NCBI GenBank assembly: GCA_038049695.1
Contig: CP142451.1
Location: 13,080,001-13,144,000 of the forward strand
Length of the DNA stretch: 64,000 nucleotides
Source: Cinnamomum chago
Lineage: Eukaryota; Streptophyta; Magnoliopsida; Laurales; Lauraceae
Reading direction: 5' to 3'
Positions 24,501-36,307 of the stretch are shown here, piece by piece. Position 1 is the first letter of the stretch. The number at the start of each line of letters is the position of its first letter. Position numbers and translations under genes: made by a program. Below the pieces are notes generated by a model. That model saw only the letters and a program-made list of their open reading frames with translations. It had not been told where the DNA came from and searched no databases.

Positions 24501-25422
24501 GCAAAAAAAAAAAAATTTGAATAAAAATTTGAAAAATTAGTGAACAAAATGGTTCAATGAGAACCACGAATGAATGCTTATTGATCTTATCCCACTCTTG
24601 AGGGGTTTGAAGGGTGACGATTGAAGAGACCTCGGTTTAAAGCGTAAGACTTTAACTAACATAAACTAAAATAGGAAAAATAAGCAAAATAAAATGTCAG
24701 ATTCTTATACAAATATGGATTATGTTTTTGGCCTTTTGAATATTTGCATATGTACTGCTTAAAAAACAAGCCCTTTTCCTTCGACTCTATGAAGAAGGAA
24801 AACAAATTCAGATAGATAATAGAGAGTTTTTCAATACCTCATAGCATCGTCATTTCAGTTACTGTCTACTTTGTTTTTCTCAACCAGGACACTTTCTGTT
24901 TGAGTTTTTCATTTTCCCATCTCACATAATAAAATAGTATCAATTTTACATTTTAAATGATATGCACAAATTCATATTCCAAACATAGAGTGAGAACTAA
25001 ATACAAAGTTCTACCACAAGGAAATATGAAATACGCACAATTTGGAAGCATGCAGTTAAGATTCAATAAATAAAACAGACATATGATTAAAATTATCAAA
25101 GCACGAAGGCTATCAATGGGCCTAACTTTGGCCCAAATAGGAATGGGAAAGAAAAAACCAACTCTTCATCATCATTTTCTTAACTCTGGTTGCACCCATT
25201 TTTCTTAGAATGTAGATTTTATTGCAACATTAAAAAAAATTGAAGAAGAAGAAGACACAATCAAACGATAATAATTTCAGTAGACAGTGCTTACTTACAT
25301 GTTTGAAAACTCTCTTCATTCCAAAAGAAGTTAAGAGTCAATGAAGAATCTGTTAAAATATCATGTTCTTCATTAAACAATTACTCACAGAGGAAAAACC
25401 TCACACCCACAAAATTCCATGC

Positions 25423-25588
25423 ATTGAAAATCTTATATTATTTGAATAAGAAGAATGTTAAAAGAAAATTGAAAAAAGAAGAGGGAAAAAAACAACATTT
25501 GAGATATTGAAAATCCTATAGTATATGAATAAGAAGAATGTTAAAAGAAAATTGAAAAAAGAAAAGGGAAAAACAACAACATCTGAGA
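25423..25588. repeat. 83-bp tandem duplication
   Basis: Two adjacent copies of an A-rich unit beginning ATTGAAAATC and containing GAATAAGAAGAATGTTAAAA, offset by 83 bases with a few mismatches. Confidence 0.75.
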
Positions 25589-26019
25589 CATTGATTTGAA
25601 TAGATTCCAATCTCATCAACATTTTTCTTTTCTTTTATCTACAACCTTAAAAAAAATAAAGAAATCGAAAAAAATTTACTTGATTTATTGGAATGTATTA
25701 AAACGAGATTTTATTACGTTTAAAATATCAGCATCTACTCAATATGAGAGATTTAAAAAATTATTAGGATCGTGTGTGCCAAGTTTGGTCTGAATTCGGG
25801 TTCATTTGGGTATAGTTGGGGGGTAGTTAGCAATTTTGCAGAGAATTTAGGGGGCTTTTTTCTTAAATTTATAGTTTTGAGATTATGGTACCTTTGGGTA
25901 GATATTTTTAATTCCTAAACTTTAGTCTTCTAGATCATTTTGATCCGGATCCTCAAAACACCTCTAAATCCAAGCCCGGCCCAAAGTCTATTTTAGCGAA
26001 ATTGGAGAATTCCCATTAT

Positions 26020-26790
26020 GTCCCCATCTTTATCCATCTGATTCACTCTCTTTATCTATTTTATTTCTCTTTCCTTTATCTCATTCTATTTCCTCCCTTA
26101 CTACATCTCACTCTCCTTTTATTAGGCAGGTGTGCAGTGAAACCGTATTACATCTTACTCTCTTTTATAATAAGGTATAGATATATAATATAATAATATA
26201 ATACTAAGTGGGGCCCACATCTTGCATTTTATTGGGCATGTGTGTAGTGAAAATGTACTATACTTTACTCTATTTTATATAATGGTATAGAGACATCCGA
26301 TTCACTCTCTCTTATCTATTTTCTTTATCTCATTCTATTTCCTCCCTTATTGCATCTTACTGTCTTTTTATTGGACAAGTGTATAGTGAAACCGTACTAC
26401 ATCTTACTCTATTTTATAATAGGTTATAGATAATAATATAATACTAAGTGGGGCCCACATCTTGCATTTTATTGGACAAATGTGTAGTGAAAATGTACAC
26501 TTTACTCTCTTTTATATAAGGGTATATATATAGTGATGTATATATATATATAAAATATAATAAGGGTGGGCCCCACGACTTGACTATATCTTCCTCTATT
26601 TTATAAGGGTATATAGATTTAATATATATATTTTAAAATATATATAACAAGGGTGGGCCCCACAACTTGAGTACATCTCTCTCTCTTTTACAAGGGTAAT
26701 ATAGATTTATTAAATATAATAAGAGTGGGCCCCACAACTTGCATCTTATTGGGCATGTGTAGAGTGAAAAAGTAAAACATCTCTCTCACC
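26020..26790. repeat. degenerate tandem repeat array with GGGGCCCAC words
   Basis: Long units recur about 240-260 bases apart: CTAAGTGGGGCCCACATCTT near 26204 and 26444, and GATTCACTCTCT near 26040 and 26299. They then shorten to units of 75-90 bases around GTGGGCCCCAC (about 26564, 26654, 26726). The pattern suggests a local expanded array that decayed by internal deletion. It ends next to a MITE. Confidence 0.6.
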
Positions 26791-26812
26791 GGTAGAAGAT
26801 TTTAAAGTCTTA

Positions 26813-27311
26813 GGGCATGTTTGTGTAGCCCATTTCCGCGGAAAATGTTATAGTTTTATGCGAAAAACTTCTTTTTCATGTGTTTGGTGCGGCAGTTTTC
26901 CACGGAATGTTTTTTCGCCACGTCAGCTCTTTCCTTTCTAGGGATGAAAATAGACTTCCTATGGGGGGGGGGGTATGGGAAGTCCATTTCCATGGAAAAC
27001 TGACCCCCCAATTTCCTCTCTCTCACCCTCACTACACCCCGCCACCCTCTTTCTTCCTCTTCCCCTCCCAACCCCACCCACCCGACAAACATACCAACCA
27101 AATAGTCTTCACTAAAAAGTGGTTTTCACTAAAGAAATTCATAGCTGTACCAAACAACATTAGCACTAATTCATCGAGGAAAACCTTTTTGCACCAAATA
27201 TAAAATTTTGACTTCCGCGGAAAAACTTTTCCAAAGAATTTGAAACCCATGAATTTTGTTGATGTGACAATTTCCAATTTCCATGGAAATTACACGTACA
27301 CAAACGTGCCC
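26813..27311. mobile_element. Tourist-like (PIF/Harbinger) MITE
   Basis: Termini GGGCATGTTTGTGTA and, inverted, GGGCACGTTTGTGTA differ at one of 15 positions. The element is flanked by TTA on both sides (26810-26812 and 27312-27314). GGGC-start termini with TTA duplications define Tourist-like elements. Inside are several TTCCGCGGAA and CCATGGAA palindromes. It is 499 bases long and non-coding. Confidence 0.82.
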
Positions 27312-27879
27312 TTAAGCTTTAAATTCGTCTGGACCCAACCAAACAGGGCGGGTTTGGTATCCTACCAAACTGGTCACTGGGCGGGTCGAATTCCAATGAG
27401 TCAAGTTTGGGAGGGGAGGTTTTGTGTTGACCCTAATACATACCAAACTGCACTGTTACCATCCCAAGGAGCATATAATGCAGTCTTTCTTTGCAGATTG
27501 TGCACATTGAAAATTCCATATCAGCCTTGAGTGAACGAGATAAGGGGACATTTTGATTGGGCATGGATTGGAATCAATTGAATTATGGAAAAAAACAAAA
27601 AAAACAAATTATGTATGGGATATCCTGCGACTGGATAAAAATGCAAGATTCTTCAATCCCAATCATTTATAATTAAAAGAAGTATAATAATGTGAAAGCT
27701 AGATATATAATATTGGAAAATTTTCACCCAATAACAAACTGACTATGAATATGCAGTCCAACTCAAACCTCATTGCTATCATTGGGGATGAGATAGAGGG
27801 AGAGGACAAGTGGACAACCTATTCATAGATAATAAGGATAATGAAATGAAAGTAACATCTCCATCATTTTATCTGGCTC

Positions 27880-28241
27880 AAGGAGTTAATCGAGTGGTTA
27901 GAACCGCGGTTCCTCTATCTTTCGGAGCTAAAAGTCTTGGTATCAACATTCGGTTCTCCCCTCTTTAGGGCCTATTTGGATGTATGGTGAATTGAAATAT
28001 GGTGAAAGTGGAGGTTTTTGTCTTTTAGTGGAAAAAAAGGAGGTTGTTTGACTTTTTTTTGAAAAAGATGGAGAGAATGTTGAAATTGTGTACTTTTGAT
28101 ATTATCTTTATCAATTCTTATCTGGATTCACTTCATTTCAACTTAGTTAAGTGTCAAACACGCCCTTAGAAACCGAATATTGAGCCTACTTATACTACCA
28201 CCTAGGGGCCACAAGAGATTTTCCGTCAGCAGGAAAAAAAA
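27880..28241 (+). mobile_element. tRNA(Ser/Leu)-type SINE split by a MITE
   Basis: The head AAGGAGTTAATCGAGTGGTT and the text AAGTCTTGGTATCAAC align with the SINE at 36308-36506. The alignment breaks at 27967 and resumes at 28169 with GAAACCGAATATTGAG. The gap is filled exactly by a Tourist-like MITE plus its TTA duplication. The A-box-like region resembles the class II tRNA D-arm (GGCCGAGTGGT). The tail is A-rich near 28233-28241. Confidence 0.68.
27968..28165. mobile_element. Tourist-like MITE nested in a SINE
   Basis: Left end GGGCCTATTTGG and right end, inverted, GGGCGTGTTTGACAC, flanked by TTA (27965-27967 and 28166-28168). It is 198 bases, AT-rich and non-coding. Insertion into the SINE body shows that it is the younger of the two. 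Confidence 0.78.
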
Positions 28242-28592
28242 TCAAGTACTCAACACTTCTTTAATCATAGTTTCTAATTAAAGGTTGAATAATTGAAAAT
28301 CACGAGAGAATAAGATTATAAAAATAAAAGGATAAAAGTACAAAAGGTGGGACCAAGTGGACCCCACAGGAGAGAATTCTCGCTACAGCCAAATGTCGCC
28401 AATCTTGTACATTTTTAAGCCGGCGTTTTGTTTTTGATGCCGGTTTCTGCTGACTCTCTCACGTGAATCGAAAACAGTCAACTACGGGCAGAGGCAGCAC
28501 TCTCTCCTTCTTCGCTGAGAGAAACACGATTCGTTTTTCAATTTTCAACACTGCGATCTTCTCTAAGCTTCTTCTTCTGCAGATCTGCTGTC

Positions 28593-31500
28593 ATGGCTTC
28601 TTCTCTTTCCTTTCCGCACCAACCCATATCAGAAAACCCGTTTCCTTCCACCATCGTCAGCTCTTCTTCCATATCGTCCCATATCGGACTGAGTATCGGG
28701 CTTCCGGGCGTTACATCTCTGGTTTTTCCACTGAGGGTCAGTAGAGGATCGTCTGGTAAAGTAAGGGCTTCTGAGATTTCGAATCAAACGCGAGATTCGA
28801 CAAGTGGGTTCTTCTTCTTCTTCTTCATTTGTTTAGTTTAATAGCTCCTCTTCTCTGTTTTTGCTTAGTTTAATTGGAAATTTGACTTGCATGATCATTT
28901 TCTAACTCAGCGCATATGATCATTTCCCATTTCTGTAATCTCTTTACTTTGGGGTTGGTGATTTACAAGGGTAAGAGAAACATGCACTGAAAGCATGGAA
29001 AGATATATTGTTTATAGATCCAAAACGTTGGTTTTTTAATACAAATGTACAAAGATTTATTGCTTATATATTCAAAGTTTTGGTTTTTGCATACTGATCC
29101 TTCTCTTAATTGCAGATTTGAGAAGCGTTGATCTTCAGATGACCGAAGTGCCTCTATTGTCTAGTTCAGAGGTATGTTTTCTTCATCTTTGACAGTATAA
29201 ATCTAATTGTATGTGTATGTTTTTTTATTAATTATGTGGGAGACTTAAGGTCTGAACTTCCTTAATCTTTATTTTGCACCACAAATCACAAATTATCTGG
29301 GTTCTTTGATTTCCTTTGAAGTTGGCGGTTTCTATTATCTATATATCACACTTGATAAGGTAGGCAGTGGCTTATAAATTGAGTTTTTTTTTTTTTATTC
29401 TCACTATCATCTCTTTGTGATTGGTACTTCTGACACCAGAATTTGGTGTTTCCAAAGTTTTAACAAGAGATTATTTATTAATAATGCACTGGTTAATACA
29501 TGAGTCCCCATTGGACATCCTTAAACCCTTGAAGCCACTAAATGGCATTGCATAGAATGATTCCTTATAAAACTTAGAGCTTCACTGATGTCAGTGTTTC
29601 AGCTATACTCCTCTCTACTTATTTGGCCTAGAAAAAAACAGTTTAATGAACCCCTTTCACCCTCTAATTTATCACCAATTTGAAACAGCCCTGAACTATA
29701 ATTCAGATCGTTTGATGCTTCTAAGTGCCTGAGTCCTGGGATTTTCTAGGGAAAAAGATTTTATGAAAGGGGGAACAATGCAAGGGTAGAGCAATTAAAT
29801 TCCTAGGATTCAATTTCATTAGGTGAAGGTTGGGCAAAGCAGATATTTTGATGGGCTCTTATAGATGTCCACTTCGATCCTTTACTCTCAACCCCTTTGT
29901 AGTCCATTTCCTAGGAATCCAGAAGGAATGAAGTGGAATCTAAATGATCTCCAAAACATATTGTAACTGCTTCAGTGACCAATTTGTTTTCTTTATATAT
30001 TTGTTTTTTTTTTTTCATTTTTTTTCTTCCAGATATCTCAAGAAGCATTTAGTTTTGAAGTAACTTCAAATTTTGGTGAATGTGAAGGTAGTGGAAAGGT
30101 TAAAGACATACCAAGAAAACAGAAAAGGCACACAGCATTACCTGGCCATGTATTCGAGCATATTTGGTGGAATTACAACGGATCCTGCAGCCATGGTAAT
30201 TTCTTTAGACGATCACATGGTCCACAGAGGGCATGGTGTTTTCGACACTGCAGCTATTATGGATGGGTAAGAAATTGCAGATTGTGGGCACATTAAACTA
30301 GTTTAGCTTCAATTGCGATGAGAACCTTATCCTTAGCTTTAAGAAAATGTATATTTTTAGTGAGCAGTACCATTGGATGTATGAGCCAACAATTAATGGG
30401 GACTTCTCGAAGAATACGATAGACTGGAAAACTACATTACTTTGACTACAAATACACAACTAAAACTGAAAATAACAACAGTTTAGTAAGCATGGCAAAA
30501 ACATGGAAATCTCTGATCATTCAATCTCCAACATGTTTTGGGCATTATCCATACACGGTTGGATCCATCTGTTCAATCCTTTGGATCACTGAAACAGGGG
30601 CCCCATATGTATGGCGAGTCATCTAAGGAAACTGTACATTTCATGAGGCTCAAGACTATAGTTGTGTGGGACGTTTCCCTAATAGCGAGATTATGCTAGT
30701 CTCAGTAACGGTACCGGCTTGGCTTATCTCGATTTCGGTTTGCAACTCGACAATAGTGTCAATATACATCCAGCTTGGCAATAGTGCCAGCTAGTACCGA
30801 ACTTGAGCTAGCTTCGGTAAAAGTACCAGCTAGGCTCGTCTTGGTCTCGGTCTGAGGCACATCGGCAATAGTGCCAGGATGCACCCATACCTGATTTCGG
30901 TATCATCTTCAGCTCGGCTCAATCAACTGAGATGAGTACCGACAGGGGCGGAGCCATGATTTCATCTTGGGGGGGGGGGCCAAAACTTGAATAAAATTTT
31001 ATTTCACCAATTATTATAACTATCATATTTTAAAGTTTCCTTTTTGACATAGTTATAAGTTCAACCATGATTTTGTTCCTTGAAAATGCTGGACATAGAG
31101 AAGACGGCGTGCAAAATTTTAACCACTGAAGATGAGAGATTAATGGAAAAAAAGAGGAGACGAACAAAACAAAGAAGGAAGAGCTGAAGAGGGTTAGGGC
31201 TTAAGACTGGAGTCTGGAGAGGTTTTCGAAAGTTAAAAGGGTTGGGAGTGGGGGCCGGGGTGGGGTGGGGTTTAACTTAGAAAAAAAATCCAAAAACCTT
31301 GGGGGGGCCCATTTTGGTGTTTTAAAAGACTTTAAAAAAAAAAAAAAAGGACTTTTCAAAGGCTGGGCCCCCCCCGGGCCTCAACACAGTTCCGCCACTG
31401 AGTACCGAGTCATAATTGTATTCCTCTAAAACTAGGGCTACGTTGCATAACGTACTGACAGATAAGATGGGCGCCGGATATAGATAAGGGGTTGTCTTTA

Positions 31501-33953
31501 TCCGACGGTCACATCCGCAATTATACAAGAAGTCAAGGCATGGTCCGATGGGACAGTACCTCCACCTACCTCCACTATGAAAACGTGGTATGGGCTGATG
31601 GAACAATACCTTCACCTACCTCCATTAAGGAAGCGCTCAATGGGACTTCCGCCTATATATATACACAATGGTAAGATTCCAAAGAGGTACGCAATGCAAC
31701 GCTAACACAACACTTACACCCATACTCTAAGCTCCCCCTTCTTCTCCACTCACTCTTTTCTTGTTTAGTTGTTGAACTAAGGCATCGGAGTGCCTTTGAC
31801 TGACTGTAACCAGGGTCTCTGACCTTTGATTTTCCTTCCCTTTCAGGTCCCAGGCATTTGATCATCCTTAAGAAGTTCTTTATCCATATAATCAAGTCCG
31901 TAATATTTAGGCACTCACAATAGTATTCCTTTTTGTATTTGGTTAAAAACCCTAAAACCCAACTCAACTCGATGTCTATCCAAATCAATTCAACTAGAAG
32001 ACAATCAAGTCTTCAAAAGACTCAACTCAGTGTGATTCATATATTTAGTATTTTTATCTACCCAAACCAAATGGGGATTTTCTTGGGACAGTTGGGTTGA
32101 GGCAAAAGAGGATTCTTTTTATGGCCATCTATCTTTTCTTTTTTTTCTCCTCTGAATGACAACATTTCTTGTTTTGGTCTCTAAGTTCCTTTGTGTCTCA
32201 TATTCAGACATCTATACGAGTTAGACCAACATATTGACCGCTTCTTAAAGTCTGCATCCATGGCAAAAATTGCCCCGCCTTTTGACCCATCAAGCATAAG
32301 AAGCATCCTTATACAGACAGTAAGTGCATCAAAATGTACGCGAGGATCATTGAGGTATTGGCTATCTGCGGGACCCGGAGACTTTCAACTATCTCCATCT
32401 GGTTGCAGTACACCTGCACTCTATGCTGTTGTATATCAAGATCAATCTCCGCCCTACAAAAAAGGTGTCAAAGTGATAACTTCATCCATCCCAATGAAGC
32501 CTCCACAGTTTGCCATTATGAAGAGTGTAAACTACTTGCCAAATGTATTATCTAAAATGGAAGCTGAAGAAAAGGGAGCATTTGCAGCAATTTGGTTAGA
32601 TGATGAGGGCAATGTTGCTGAGGGGCCAAACATGAACGTTGCATTTGTGACAACAAACAAAGAGCTGGTAATGCCCTACTTCGACAATATCCTTAGTGGG
32701 TGCACAGCAAAAAGAGTAGTGGTTCTTGCAAAGAAACTGGTCAAGGAGGGAAGACTTGCTGGGATTAGAGTAGGAGATATAACTATGCAGGAAGGAAAGA
32801 TGGCTGAGGAGATGATGCTCATTGGAAGTGGGATTCTTGTACTCCCTATCTTGCAGTGGGATGAGCAGATCATTGGCAATGGTAAGAACAGCTTAACTTT
32901 TTAACACGAAATATCTGTTACCATTTACATGTAGATAAATGCATATATTCATTGCCTTCCAATGTGCATGGCGCGATGGTAATGGCATATTCTCTCAAGA
33001 GGGAGGTTTGAGGTTTCAGCACTGCCACTGCTTCCTGGGTAATGGTCTCACCTAACTACTGTGTGCCGGAGAGAGTTGCGGCCTACGAAAATTTTACATA
33101 TGTATCAATTATCCAGTCATACGAGAAGAACCCTACATGCATAATAGCAATCTTGTTCATAACATGCTGGTAATTGCATTATAGGTTATGAAGCGTAAAG
33201 TTGTATTTGGATACATGGAAAATCCAAATCATCAATTTGGAACACCAATGAGGCCTGAACATCTTTGCATGCCATCAGTGAGAAAACATTCCGATTGAAC
33301 GATCCTAAGTTCCTAACCACCCTACCAATTAAGGCTGAATGAATAGTCAAGATTGTTCATAATAGTAGGTCTAGTGATGACAATCATCCAATTGATTGCC
33401 CCACCATTTGAATTTTTTTCCCTTAATAATCACTTCAATCATATAATGCTCATTTCTGAACCTTACTCAAATACTAGGTACTTTTTGCAAGTCTTGTCTT
33501 ATTTTTCGTAGTCTAGTTACTTCTGTAAATATTCATTTCTATGGTATGCTTTTTTATTCTCGGTTTTGATTGAAATTTAAAGATTTGAAAGAAGAAAGAT
33601 CCCAGTTGGAAATCCATCACTTTTCAAATTCTTGCAATAGGGGTGTAAGAAAACAGCAGTCAGCAATACCGCAATTGTCCACATTCTAGAAAAATAGGCT
33701 AAAGAGTGAAAATTGGATCATGCACTGCCTTCCTCAATTCTCTTGCTTTAACAATGTATACATTTGCCGAGGCTTGCTACTTGTGACCCTGTAATTACTC
33801 CCTCTTAGTAATGACCTGCAAAGAGACTTATACATACTGATAATTGCTACCTCTGCAGGGAAAGAGGGACCTGTGGCTCAGGAACTTTTGGAGCTCATTC
33901 AGGAGGACATGAAAGCAGGCCCTAGCGCAGTCCGAATACCCATTCCTTATTGA
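28593..33953 (+). CDS. DAAT: chloroplast D-amino-acid transaminase / aminodeoxychorismate lyase-like (PLP fold type IV)
   Basis: Five exons: 28593-28803, 29116-29171, 30088-30266, 32208-32881 and 33859-33953, giving 404 residues. The closest family I recognise is the plant plastid protein typified by Arabidopsis At5g57850, a PLP enzyme with D-amino-acid transaminase and 4-amino-4-deoxychorismate lyase activity (the latter makes p-aminobenzoate for folate). The first about 60 residues are a Ser-rich transit peptide. The core shows YSSIFGGITTDPAAMV, DDHMVHRGHGVFDTAAIMDG, LRYWLSAGPGDFQLSPSGC, and MKSVNYLPNV with the expected PLP lysine near residue 254. It also shows WLDDEGNVAEGPNMNVAFVT, ILSGCTAKR and the MMLIGSGI loop, and ends PIPY. 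The exon 3 acceptor is the weak AAG at 30085-30087, forced by an in-frame stop at 30061-30063. Intron 3 contains a solo LTR. Which substrate dominates here cannot be told from sequence. Confidence 0.94.
30663..31919 (+). mobile_element. solo LTR interrupted by a Mutator-like element
   Basis: Starts TGTGTGGGAC and ends GGCACTCACA (TG...CA), flanked by a perfect 5-bp duplication ATAGT (30658-30662 and 31920-31924). Removing the nested element and its duplicated 9-mer leaves about 791 bases of LTR. A TATA box (TATATATATA, 31654) and a following CTAAGGCATCGGAGTGCC word resemble the R region of plant Gypsy-type LTRs; the superfamily is inferred. No internal retrotransposon sequence is present. It lies in sense orientation in intron 3 of the transaminase gene. 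Confidence 0.8.
30943..31399. mobile_element. Mutator-like non-autonomous element, CAGKGGCGGA type
   Basis: Starts CAGGGGCGGAGCC and ends, inverted, AGTGGCGGAACTG. It is flanked by a perfect 9-bp duplication GAGTACCGA (30934-30942 and 31400-31408), the Mutator hallmark. It is 457 bases long with G-runs near both ends and no transposase. It sits within the solo LTR, so it inserted later. A related 143-base copy is at 46796. Confidence 0.85.
32968..33091 (+). mobile_element. possible tRNA-related SINE fragment
   Basis: GCGCGATGGTAATGGC followed by GGGAGGTTTGAGGTTTCAGC is spaced like A and B boxes of a tRNA-type promoter, and a conserved-looking TGTGCCGGAGAGAG stretch follows. It lies just inside intron 4 of the transaminase gene. 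No tail or duplication was found, so this is tentative. Confidence 0.35.
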
Positions 33954-34528
33954 ACTTCATCATTTGTTTTTTTCTTGCATGGCAATCAAACCATGGACTA
34001 GAAGCTCTTGTGGGGTAAAACAGTTCCAAACATTTGGTGGTGGCGCTCAATCTTTGAGCATTTCACTCTCAAATGACTGTGTGATGAACTGTTTTTGTAT
34101 ATATAAGAAAAGGCCCCCTGTACTGAAATTGTACCAATGTTGTTTCCTTCCTTTCCTTGCTTGCGGCTATAAAAGCATTTTGTGAATGATGTGTAATGGT
34201 CATTGGACGCAATGTAGTCTTCGGACTCTTGATTCCATTGGGTTGTGGTTGATCCCAATTTTCCGCCTGACAGAACACTGGTGTGGGCATTGTTGATGAC
34301 TTGGGTGGAATATGATTCAAAAAAAGAGGTGAAAGGATGCAATAGGAGAGGTGATCATTGATTTTCACCCGCTTTGCAGCACATTTCTACCAAAATCTCA
34401 AGGCATTAGTAGAGTGCAAAATAAAATACTTTTAAATACAAAGAACCCATATTACATACTCTCCTAATAGGCATTGACTCAAGTTCCACTCAGAGTTAGC
34501 GAAAACACTGTTGAATTTTGGGTAAAAC

Positions 34529-34580
34529 ACCCTAATATAGTTGGGACAAGACTTTGATAATGATGATGACGATGGTGATG
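34529..34580 (+). mobile_element. RTE-type LINE 3' tail
   Basis: CCTAATATAGTTGGGACAAG followed by ACTTTGATAATGATGATGA matches the 3' end shared by the LINE remnants at 45460 and 46125. Only the tail is present. Confidence 0.55.
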
Positions 34581-35505
34581 GTAAAATATGTAGCAGTATC
34601 TTGTACATGATTAGTCCAATGGTTTGTATCACTTTTGAACACTCGAGTGACAATCAATTGTTAGTACTTAGTATGGTTCAATTGCATTCATTTCCCAGAA
34701 TGCTCTCCCGTGAGCAGACTACAAATAAGAGCAAATTGTTTATTTGCTCGAGGAGCCCATTTAGATGCATGTCTATCAATGGGAGGAGGAGGGATGAAAA
34801 GTCTCTTCGTGGACGAGGGAGAGCAAAAAAAAATCAGCTCCACCAGATTATCCCATGATTTAACAATCTTTTAGTAGCATCTTAACCATAGATTTTTTTT
34901 AGATTCAATCCAACGGCGAATGATATTTCTACGAGTATGAAATTAGGCATGATAGCAGATATGAGATGAAAAGATTATCAATGGGACTGTATTGATCAAA
35001 AGTGGGTACAATTGGGCCCCATATAGAACATCTTCCCATTGAATACCATCTCTAAAACAAAATAGCTCTTTCATCAAATGCAGAAGCTCTGTCAGGGGGG
35101 GTCGTTTTAACTTGAATAAAGTCGCACTAGCAAACTGGGTGTTTTCATCAATCATTTGAAGAAGTACTTTAGCAAACTTTTTCATCCAATTAGAAAAGTG
35201 CACCCAATTCTCAACCCGGTACTGTTTTGATCGATCTATATCATCTGCAATACACATGCCCACTACTACAAATAATTCTGATGATGATTCATCCCACTGA
35301 CAAAGCCTACTAACTGTAGGATGATTTGAGATAAAAATAACCATTTCCTTTTTGAGAGGTGATTATTCATATGCTAATGCTGGTGAAGATGCTGATGGCT
35401 GACCTCATTGTCTGTTTGACTATGAACTCCACTGAAGAAAGAGATGCCTGCTTTGTTGCTTTCCTCCCTACCTTTACATGTGAAAAGATATTCCATGTGT
35501 GCGCA

Positions 35506-35574
35506 ACTCGATTGGTTCAACTCTTCAAAAAAAAAATTTACTCTTCAAACAAAAAAAAAAACTCGATTGGTTCA
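35506..35574 (+). repeat. 41-bp A-rich insertion flanked by 14-bp repeats
   Basis: ACTCGATTGGTTCA at 35506-35519 is repeated exactly at 35561-35574. Between them are two runs of ACTCTTCAAA followed by A tracts. This is the layout of a severely 5'-truncated retroposon, little more than its tail, with a target duplication. Confidence 0.65.
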
Positions 35575-36307
35575 GTATGTTGCCCAATCTAAACTTTATG
35601 TATGCAATCCAAGCTTGGAAATTGGAAATTTGGAATTGACCCCAATGAAACCCGGAAATACCTGACCTGATTTGTAAATTTCCCATAAGACGGCAACCAA
35701 GGTCAGGGTGGGAACTCAAATTTTTGGCTTTGCCTTTTCTTTTGAAAGAATTGCGGGAGTGGGAAGGTAGGGGATCAAAAGATCTAAATGGGTCCTGTCA
35801 GTGTAAAAATTTAGGCGTGTCGATCATCCTAATCCCTTGATCCCGAGGCTCACAAATTAACGGTTTTATATATACAATATTTGCCTATCGATCCAAGGGT
35901 CCAATCCATTAGGATTGGTGATCGGGTGGGCCCTACTAACAGGTGTGCACTAATCATTCGCACTCACTTATAGATACCTCATAAGCGTGCTTATATCTAA
36001 AGTCAATACTCGGTTCTAATGGCACACTTAAGGTCTAAGCCCATACCTGACTCAAATTCCATACAGTTTTAAATTTTATCCACAATCCTATCTTGAACCC
36101 AACTAAAACTTAAGTTCGCATCTAGTTAGTTCAAATAATTTTAGTAGAAGGAAATAAAAAGAAAATGGAAAGAAAAAGAATGCTGATCCTATAATGATTG
36201 TAAAACTAAAGTTGAGTTGAGTTGATGAGATTTAATAAAGTATTTTTTTTTAATTCATCCATAAAATCAACAGCTACTTATTCCACTGTGAAGTCGGAAT
36301 TAACTCC

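Larger units (their letters stand above)
20437..28592. other. large AT-rich intergenic region
   Basis: About 8 kb between the divergently oriented membrane-protein and transaminase genes. Contents I can name are a hAT-like element (20739-21535), two tandem-repeat tracts (25423-25588, 26020-26790), a Tourist-like MITE (26813-27311), and a SINE interrupted by a second Tourist-like MITE (27880-28241). Between 21.6 and 25.4 kb I see only AT-rich sequence without coding potential. The last few hundred bases are the promoter and 5' UTR of the transaminase gene. Confidence 0.5.

Noticed and set aside
26202..26780. Repeat spacing considered as a CRISPR-like or regulatory array
   Set aside because: Unit lengths vary from 75 to 260 bases and the units are imperfect; this is a eukaryotic tandem repeat.
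28463..28744. 93-residue open frame overlapping transaminase exon 1
   Set aside because: It is in a different frame from the conserved protein; MASSLS at 28593 gives a typical transit peptide that splices in frame to the enzyme.
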